This document shows positions 57,307 through 64,000 of a stretch of 64,000 nucleotides of DNA, in pieces; the stretch's first letter is position 1; each line of letters opens with the position of its first letter. The position numbers were made by a program, and so were the translations under genes. The DNA comes from Eledone cirrhosa (taxonomy: Eukaryota > Mollusca > Cephalopoda > Octopoda > Eledonidae). The notes beneath the pieces were generated by a model. It had not been told where the DNA came from. It worked only from the letters and a program-made list of their open reading frames with translations, and searched no databases. The DNA is taken from positions 35,080,757 through 35,144,756 of the forward strand of contig OZ024741.1 of NCBI GenBank assembly GCA_964016885.1, read 5' to 3'.

Positions 57307-58694
57307 AAGATGATGCATGACATACCCTGACATAGTAGATGGTTAAGATTCAGTCATGGTAGTGATTAACTTATGACAAAACTCAATATTTATACCCTAA
57401 TATTGAGAACATGAGATAACATAATACAAACAATAGAGAGGGTGCGTGTAATACAGCTTAAAAAATACATGACATCAATATAACAGTTATAAATTTTTTT
57501 TTTAAACTACTGGAGAAAGAGGAGGGAAAGGAAAGCATAGAGGAAGAAACAGCTGATGTGATAATATATTTAGTAGGTGGCTTGAAAAAACAGATGAAAG
57601 ATGATTAAAGAGAGAGAGAGACAAAGGGGAGTAATTTATGTTCAAGTTTATATACAGATTTCCATATATGCAACACATATCCAGATTAATATAGTTGGCG
57701 GTTAATTTTCAAAATATTTAATTTAAGTTATTTCAGAGTAATGAATAATATTTTAGGTTTTAAAAGTTAATAGGTATTTGTATTAATATTATAGTTATGT
57801 TTAATTTCTAAAATTCAAATTTTATGAAAACAAATTTAAAGGAGAAAGAAAATATATAATGATTTTATACCCTCACGAAGGGAATCTTTACCAAAATTAT
57901 TTATTTATAATATTGACAACAGTTTATATAATATAATTTATAAAATAATTATAGTTATAATTATTAAATAATTTATTGTTAAATAGTTTGAGTGCCTAAA
58001 GGATCAACCGGCCTTATAACTAAACTTAAAGCAGTCCGAATTTTTAATTATATATATGTGTTGATAAAAAAATACAAGGATTATAGTTTATTATTTGTTT
58101 ATAATTGAGGTGATACCTTTCAAATATATATAATATAATACAATAATACAATCATACAATATAGTAAATAAGTTACTGAAAATATTGTTCAAAAAATATA
58201 TATAGTTAGAAAATATTGTTTAAAAATATTGCTAAAGAATTAATGTTTTATATCAATTATTTTCATTTAGTTGATATATACTATAAACATATAAGTCAAA
58301 ACTATATGAGTCCTAATGATAGGGGCTAGATACAAAATAAATATACAAATAAAAGAAAATGAATTGTTTGCGAAACTTAAAGATGCCCAATATATTATAA
58401 ATGTAATAGGGTTTTAATATAGTATACAAAAGATACGTCTAAAATATTTTAGCGAATGTGATATAAAGAGGAGCTAAATATTTGAAAAAACCGAAGGTAA
58501 TCTAAATTTAATTAAAATAAAATAAGTTAAATTAAATTATATTATATTAAGTAAAAATCATTATATAAGTTCGAACTTCCAGGGAATATCAAACACTTAT
58601 AACAATATAGAGTCATTTGAGTGTCTAAATTATTTATAAATGTAACTACGATTATGTTATTACACTAGATATTTGTACAACTATATAGAGATCC

Positions 58695-58822
58695 TCGGTA
58701 CGATCTGAGTTCAAATCCCGCCGAGGTTAACTTTGCCTTTCATCCTTACGGGGTCGATAAAATAAAGTACCAGTAATACACTGGGTAATTGCTGGCCTTG
58801 TTCCTAAAGTAGAAACAATTAT
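58695..58822 (+). mobile_element. 5'-truncated Ceph-type SINE
   Basis: CGGTACGATCTGAGTTCAAA to GTAGAAACAATTATA, in the body of family H. Confidence 0.93.
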
Positions 58823-58912
58823 AGGTATTAATGAAACGGTATACATTTAATAAAAAATAATAATTACGGTATACATTTTATAAAAAATAATAATTATAAT
58901 CATTATTAGTAA
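58823..58912. repeat. Short tandem duplication between SINEs
   Basis: CGGTATACATTTxATAAAAA followed by ATAATAATTA occurs twice in direct order (58839-58867 and 58868-58895). Confidence 0.8.
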
Positions 58913-59085
58913 TGTTAGAGGGTTGGACGCCATGCTTTCTAGCATAGTTACGTCCCTTTACATTCTGAGTTCAAATCCCGCCGAGGTTAACTTTGCCTTT
59001 CATCCTTACGGGGTCGATAAAATAAAGTACCAGTAATGTACTGGGTAATTGCTGGCCTTGTGCCTAAAGTAGAAACAATTATTAG
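58913..59085 (+). mobile_element. Ceph-type SINE, slightly 5'-truncated
   Basis: TGTTAGAGGGTTGGACGCCA to AAACAATTATTAGTAATGTT. ATTAGTAATGTTA flanks both sides, a target duplication of about 13 bp. Confidence 0.94.
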
Positions 59086-59944
59086 TAATGTTATAATTGT
59101 AGTTTTACCTCCAGTTCAGTGGAGAGAGAGACCAATATTTGTCGGCTATTATGGTTTGTTATATTTATACCTAGATATATATAAAAAAATAAATGCAAAT
59201 CTAACTTTCTGAGTCCACCAAAAACATACTCAAAATGAGTAAAATATGTAAAATATGCAAACGTATGAATGATCCACAGTTCAATTATAATCAGTAAATT
59301 TACAAGTTAAATATCCAAATTATATATTTAAAACAGAGACAGATAATAACGATCTTAATCAAAATTATAAATATCCAAAAAAATCATAAGGTATGCATAT
59401 TTATCAAGTAAACAAGTTATCAAAAGAGTATCCTTCATTCTAACATTAATTCTATCATAAATGATTAGAAGATAAAGCATTATTAAAGTTTTATAAGCCG
59501 TTATGACTTTTTAGGCCCAACAGTTGATAAGAGACGTCAAAAATTAAGGCCTGATTGTTTACTGTTTTTACCTGACTTTTTGCGAGGCTTGGAATGTAGA
59601 CAAAGCTTTATGAAGGCAGTTTGAGAATAATTCACTTTTTTTGTTAATTAAGTTTTCATAATTAGTAATTATTAATATGGTCTCCTTTGTGCAGAGGTTG
59701 CAGTTAATTGATATAGATGAGTTCGTATACATTTTACTATTACAAAGCTTCGTCCAAAAGATCGAGTATTTTAAATGTTTGTCTTTTAATGACCATATAA
59801 GTTGTGATAAAGAAGTCGAAGACTTCCTATTAAAATTCGAAAATGAGCATTTGTGATTCGCAAATCTCGATTTAAATGTCGAAGAAGTTGCTCCTATGTA
59901 GTTGTATGTGTTGTTATTTGTTTTTACGGTGCATTTAAATATTT
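59086..59944. other. AT-rich body of family H
   Basis: No gene is recognised. Short direct ATGAGTAAAATATG-type repeats and GTCGAAGACTTC motifs occur, but no ORF of note. Confidence 0.5.
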
Positions 59945-60349
59945 TATTAATTAACCGCCAACTATATTAATCTGGATATGTGTTGCATATATGGAAATCT
60001 GTATATAAACTTGAACATAAATTACTCCCTTTGTCTCTCTCTCTCTTTAATCGTCTTTCATCTGTTTTTTCAAGCCACCTACTAAATATATTATCACATC
60101 AGCTGTTTCTTCCTCTATGCTTTCCTTTCCCTCCTCTTTCTCCAGTAGTCTTTAAAAAAAGTTTTATAACTGTTATATTGATGCCATGTATTTTTTAAGC
60201 TGTATTACACGCACCCTCTCTATTGTTTGTATTATGTTATCTCATGTTCTCAATATTAGGGTATAAATATTGAGTTTTGTCATAAGTTAATCACTACCAT
60301 GACTGAATCTTAACCATCTACTATGTCAGGGTATGTCATGCATCAACTT

Positions 60350-60414
60350 ATTTTATCTGATAAGGACGTACTGTTGAACTTAACTCAGTACCTCTGAAAT
60401 ATGTATAATAAAAT
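60350..60414 (+). ncRNA. Hammerhead ribozyme with inactivating G8-to-A change, right end of family H
   Basis: Same fold as 57242-57306, including ATTTTAT/ATAAAAT stem I, GAAA and H17=A60407. The core reads CTGATAA (60357-60363). Loss of G8, the general acid, should abolish cleavage. Confidence 0.8.
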
Positions 60415-60552
60415 ATAATTGATCACAAGAATATCTATTTTGTTAATATTTTGAATTAATATTAATAACTCTGGAAAACCATTCTTGTTGAGTGCTTCCA
60501 ATCTATTGTAAAACTCATTCTTTGATGTATTCATTGAACCTTGTTTAACTTT

Positions 60553-60555
<3 letters not shown>

Positions 60556-60614
<59 letters not shown>
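60556..60614. repeat. (TA)n microsatellite
   Basis: Outer terminus of the family-H right arm. Confidence 0.97.
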
Positions 60615-60617
<3 letters not shown>

Positions 60618-60886
60618 ATAACAATATTTATCCTTATCGAGCCCTCTTTATATATATATATGTAGATTCTATCAAGCAATGACCTGTTGTTATGTCAAGT
60701 ATGTTATAAGGCAATAATACTGTTTACAAACTATCTGTTGTGCCATGAAATAGTAAGACGTTAAAAATCTTCACTAAATGAAATAACTTCCACAGATTAG
60801 ATTTCTTTATTGACTGCAATGTTTTTCTTTCTATAACTAAATATACATATATATATTATGTGTGTGTATGTCCCTCTCTATATATA

Positions 60887-60888
<2 letters not shown>
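60615..60888. other. Short unclassified stretch
   Basis: TTATCCTTATCGAGCCCTC (60629-60647) is inverted relative to GAGGGCTCGATAGGGATAAA at 63226-63245. The rest is unique AT-rich sequence. Confidence 0.5.
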
Positions 60889-60967
<79 letters not shown>

Positions 60968-61384
60968 TGTGTGTGTCTGTGTGTGTCTGTGTGTGTCTGT
61001 GTGTGTCTGTGTGTGTCTGCGTCTGTGTGTGTGTGTGTGTGTCTGTGTCTGTCTGCGTGTGTCTGTGTGTGTCTGTGTATATGCGTGTGTATATACACAT
61101 GCAGACATCCATATGTATATGTAAATTTATCTATATCTATTATATATATTATATATATTATACATATATATGTGTGTGTGCATCTGTGTGTGTGAGTGTG
61201 ACTGTCTGTGTTTGTGTGTGTGTATGTGTGTGTATACACATACAGACATCATATTTATGTATATATAAATTTATCTATATCTATATATGTATATATATAT
61301 ATGTATATGTATACATATATGTATGTGTGTGTGTATGCGTATATTATATTTATCTCTCTCTCTCTCTCTCATATATATGTATAC

Positions 61385-61450
<66 letters not shown>

Positions 61451-61460
61451 ATTTATTTCT
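60889..61460. repeat. (GT)n and TA/CT/GT compound simple repeats
   Basis: (GT)n with a regular GTGTCT sub-repeat (60965-61080), then TATATG, CT and (TA)n(GT)n segments to 61451. The long Cys-Val and His-Thr frames are artefacts. Confidence 0.95.
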
Positions 61461-61567
61461 TCATATTTTACATTTCTTTATTTTATTTCTATTTAGTGTT
61501 TTATATATTTATTCTTTCATAATATCGTCTGCTTAGTTTGGGGCTTTCTGTCTTTTTCCGTCTCATT
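61461..61567. other. T-rich unique stretch
   Basis: No gene is recognised. Confidence 0.4.
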
Positions 61568-61690
61568 ATTTTGAGTTCAAATCCCGCCGAGGTTGACTTT
61601 GCCTTTCATCCTTACGGGGTCGATAAAATAAAGTACCAGTAATGCACTGGGTAATTGCTGGCCTTGTGTCTAAAGTAGAAACAATTATTT
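61568..61690 (+). mobile_element. 5'-truncated Ceph-type SINE
   Basis: TTTTGAGTTCAAATCCCGCC to GAAACAATTATTTTTAGTCTC. The next full SINE follows after the same ATTTTTAGTCTC. Confidence 0.92.
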
Positions 61691-61697
61691 TTAGTCT

Positions 61698-61893
61698 CAA
61701 GGGCGGTGGATTGGCAGTATTGGGAGAGGGTCGGACGCCATGCTTTGACGTATAGAGTTAAGGCCCTTGCCATTCTGAGTTCAAATCCCGCCGAGATTAA
61801 CTTTGCCTTTCATCCTTACGGGGTCGATAAAATAAAGTACCAGTAATGCACTGGGTAATTGCTGGCCTTGTGCCTAACGTAGAAACAATTATT
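61698..61893 (+). mobile_element. Ceph-type SINE, full length
   Basis: AGGGCGGTGGATTGGCAGTA to GTAGAAACAATTATTTTTAG. TTATTTTTAGTCTCA flanks both sides (about 15-bp target duplication), so this copy landed in the tail of the previous one. Confidence 0.95.
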
Positions 61894-62064
61894 TTTAGTC
61901 TCATTCTCTGTATTATATTTTACTTAATTTATCCTGTAGTAGATTGTAAAATACTGTTGCCTTTTGTTTGTATATGTGTGTGTTGTGATAGTGTTTTATG
62001 TGTGTGTAAGTGCATGTGTTTGTGTGTGGATGCGCGTGTGTGTGTTTGTTTTTCTGCATGAATG

Positions 62065-62142
<78 letters not shown>
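61894..62142. repeat. TG-rich sequence and (GT)n array
   Basis: Unique T-rich start, then degenerate TGTG and pure (GT)n at 62071-62142. Confidence 0.92.
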
Positions 62143-62145
<3 letters not shown>

Positions 62146-62269
62146 ATTGCAATCAAACTTCAACATTAAACAGAACGAAAGATTAAGAATGGCGCCTTAT
62201 ATATAGTGGTAAGAAACTTTCAGGGGAGCTGGACAGCAGAAGGTTTTCAGAGAAGAAACCGCCTACATA

Positions 62270-62996
<727 letters not shown>

Positions 62997-63129
62997 GTAA
63001 CTATGTTTTGAAACAGTGAGCAGGTTTAAAATTAGAAAATATATAGCTTTCACCGTATTTTTGACTAAGGAATTTTAGCCTGATAATGGGGTTTAGAACC
63101 CTCAGATAAATGGAAAAAGATGAGTATTG

Positions 63130-63195
63130 AAGTACATGGGAGTCGAACCCACATCTTTGGTTATCGCGACCACTGTGCTACCATTACACGATATA
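63130..63195 (-). repeat. tRNA-like sequence with A and B boxes (pseudo-tRNA or SINE head)
   Basis: The minus strand contains TAGCACAGTGG (perfect A box) and GGTTCGACTCC (perfect B box). They are only about 20 nt apart instead of the usual 30 or more, so the anticodon arm region is incomplete and no proper cloverleaf forms. It could still be transcribed by RNA polymerase III. TAGTATTAGCAATTGGAAAG just beyond it is shared with the SINE at 51462. Confidence 0.55.
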
Positions 63196-63289
63196 TAGTA
63201 TTAGCAATTGGAAAGACTAATTCAAAGAGGGCTCGATAGGGATAAATATATATCAAATATATAAGAACCGTAGAGCAAATATTTATTAA

Positions 63290-64000
63290 AATAACATACC
63301 GTGATGATGGTCATTTGACCATGACTAAGTGCGGACCTCGTGCTTGCGACAGGTTCAGAAAAGAACTCACAGCCTTCTTTAAAGGCTTCAACCTCTCTAT
63401 ACAGATTGAGGCTTATCTCTTGGTCGTTAATTACCTCGACGTTACCCTCAATTTATCGAATGGGTTGTATTACCCGTATAGAAAGCCGAATGATACGCTT
63501 AATTACATAAGTAAGCATTCCAACCATCCTGCCAGCATAACCAAGAACCTGATAAGAAACGTTTCGTTGAGGCTTTCCCGTCTATCTACTAACGAGCATA
63601 TTTTCAACGACCATTCCACTTATTACAATGAAGCTCTTGCTCGGAGTGGATTTGTCGATAAGGTAGCATATACAGAGTACGGTAATAGACCTAGAAGTAA
63701 TAGATCCCGTCGCATTTGTTGGTATAACCCACCATATAATATGGAGGTGGCCACACCATTAGCTAAGATCTTTCTTTCCCTTATTACGAAGCATTTCACC
63801 CCTACACATAAATATAGTAACATTTTTAATAGAAATACTATTAAAATTTCTTACTCTACGAGTAACCTAACCTTGCACATAACATCACAGCTTCAAATTT
63901 AGCTAAACTACCTAACCGTAGGAACACGTGCAACCCTGTAGTTAGTACTAACTGTAATTGTAGGAATCGGGTTGATTGCCCCCTATCCGGGAAATGCCTC
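63290..64000 (+). pseudogene. Penelope-like element: RT C-terminal half and start of GIY-YIG region, truncated by window end
   Basis: Penelope-like elements encode an RT related to telomerase plus a GIY-YIG endonuclease. The frame starts just before the catalytic YRDDG (63297-63311, codons TAC CGT GAT GAT GGT), so the copy is 5'-truncated inside RT. It continues with VNYLDVTLNLSNGLYYPYRK, KPNDTLNYISKHSNHP, WYNPPYN and IFNRNTIKISYS, all typical of the RT end and linker. A frame change near 63860-63896 leads into CNCRNRVDCPLSGKCL, the Cys-rich stretch before GIY-YIG. The GIY-YIG domain itself would lie beyond 64000. This is the only enzyme here from the group known to carry hammerheads. Confidence 0.85.

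Larger units (their letters stand above)
57196..60555. repeat. Hammerhead-bearing element family H, complete with inverted ends
   Basis: Left arm 57210-57740 and right arm 59945-60450 are long inverted copies (about 500 bp: GCAACACATATCCAGATTAA, CATAGTAGATGGTTAAGATT, GTACGTCCTCATCAGATAAA). The right side extends another 105 bp to (TA)n. The internal 2.2 kb is very AT-rich with no ORF and carries two nested SINEs (58695, 58913). At 3.36 kb it is the largest snap-back element here. A half copy is at 52946-53928. Confidence 0.85.

Noticed and set aside
60862..61536. 224-codon open frame
   Set aside because: Cys-Val and Tyr-Ile repeats from (GT)n and (TA)n with a T-rich end. Artefact.
63130..63195. 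Functional tRNA gene
   Set aside because: A and B boxes are perfect, but the spacing is about 13 nt too short for a full anticodon arm and no acceptor pairing is evident.

Overview
The window is repeat-dominated animal DNA, almost certainly from an octopus or a close cephalopod relative. The main clue is about two dozen copies, on both strands, of a tRNA-derived SINE whose central block (TTTCATCCTTACGGGGTCG, then AAGTACCAGTAATG) I recognise as the cephalopod Ceph-domain type. Long (TA)n, (CA)n, (GA)n and (CATA)n arrays and many retroelement relics fit the same picture. I see no rRNA, no intact tRNA, no CRISPR, no bacterial-type operon and no convincing host gene. One 85-codon open frame (48157-48414, minus) is the only stretch that looks like possible host coding sequence outside a recognisable repeat.

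Layout. 1-7270: a Tigger/pogo-like MITE (512-1146), then a nearly full-length two-ORF LINE on the minus strand (about 1850-7205) lying between two GATA arrays. 7270-16050: SINEs, palindromic repeats, and an inverted-repeat element of 1.8 kb (11659-13426). 16059-21471: a Ty3/gypsy LTR retrotransposon of CsRn1 type on the minus strand, with gag, protease, RT, RNase H and integrase all present but broken. 22-33 kb: relics of R2-like, RTE-like and CR1-like LINEs, a 28-bp minisatellite (27179-27893), and several SINE families. 33.7-34.9 kb: a mariner split by a later insertion. 35-38 kb: palindromic elements. 39-51 kb: a SINE cluster, two hAT elements with 8-bp target duplications (41011-41278; 48715-50568), two piggyBac-like MITEs and LINE scraps. 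52-60.6 kb: three large inverted-repeat elements. 63.29-64.0 kb: a 5'-truncated Penelope-like reverse transcriptase running off the window.

The most interesting system is a set of about seventeen candidate type I hammerhead self-cleaving ribozymes, found by reading for CTGANGA ... GAAA with matching stems. They sit in unrelated-looking repeat families. They share one architecture: usually a very short stem III (2 bp closed by a 4-5 nt loop), a stem I that pairs in every family with different sequence, and in many a mismatch at the fourth stem II pair. Several occur as divergent pairs at the ends of inverted-repeat elements (36856/37128, 55124/56758, 57242/60350). Nearly all run outward into a (TA)n array. 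Penelope-like elements are known to carry hammerheads in their terminal repeats, and a Penelope-like RT with the YRDDG motif lies at the right edge. The simplest reading is that this locus is a graveyard of Penelope-type and retrozyme-type non-autonomous elements mobilised through ribozyme-processed RNAs. The 48-nt example at 10106-10153 fits the textbook consensus at every core position.
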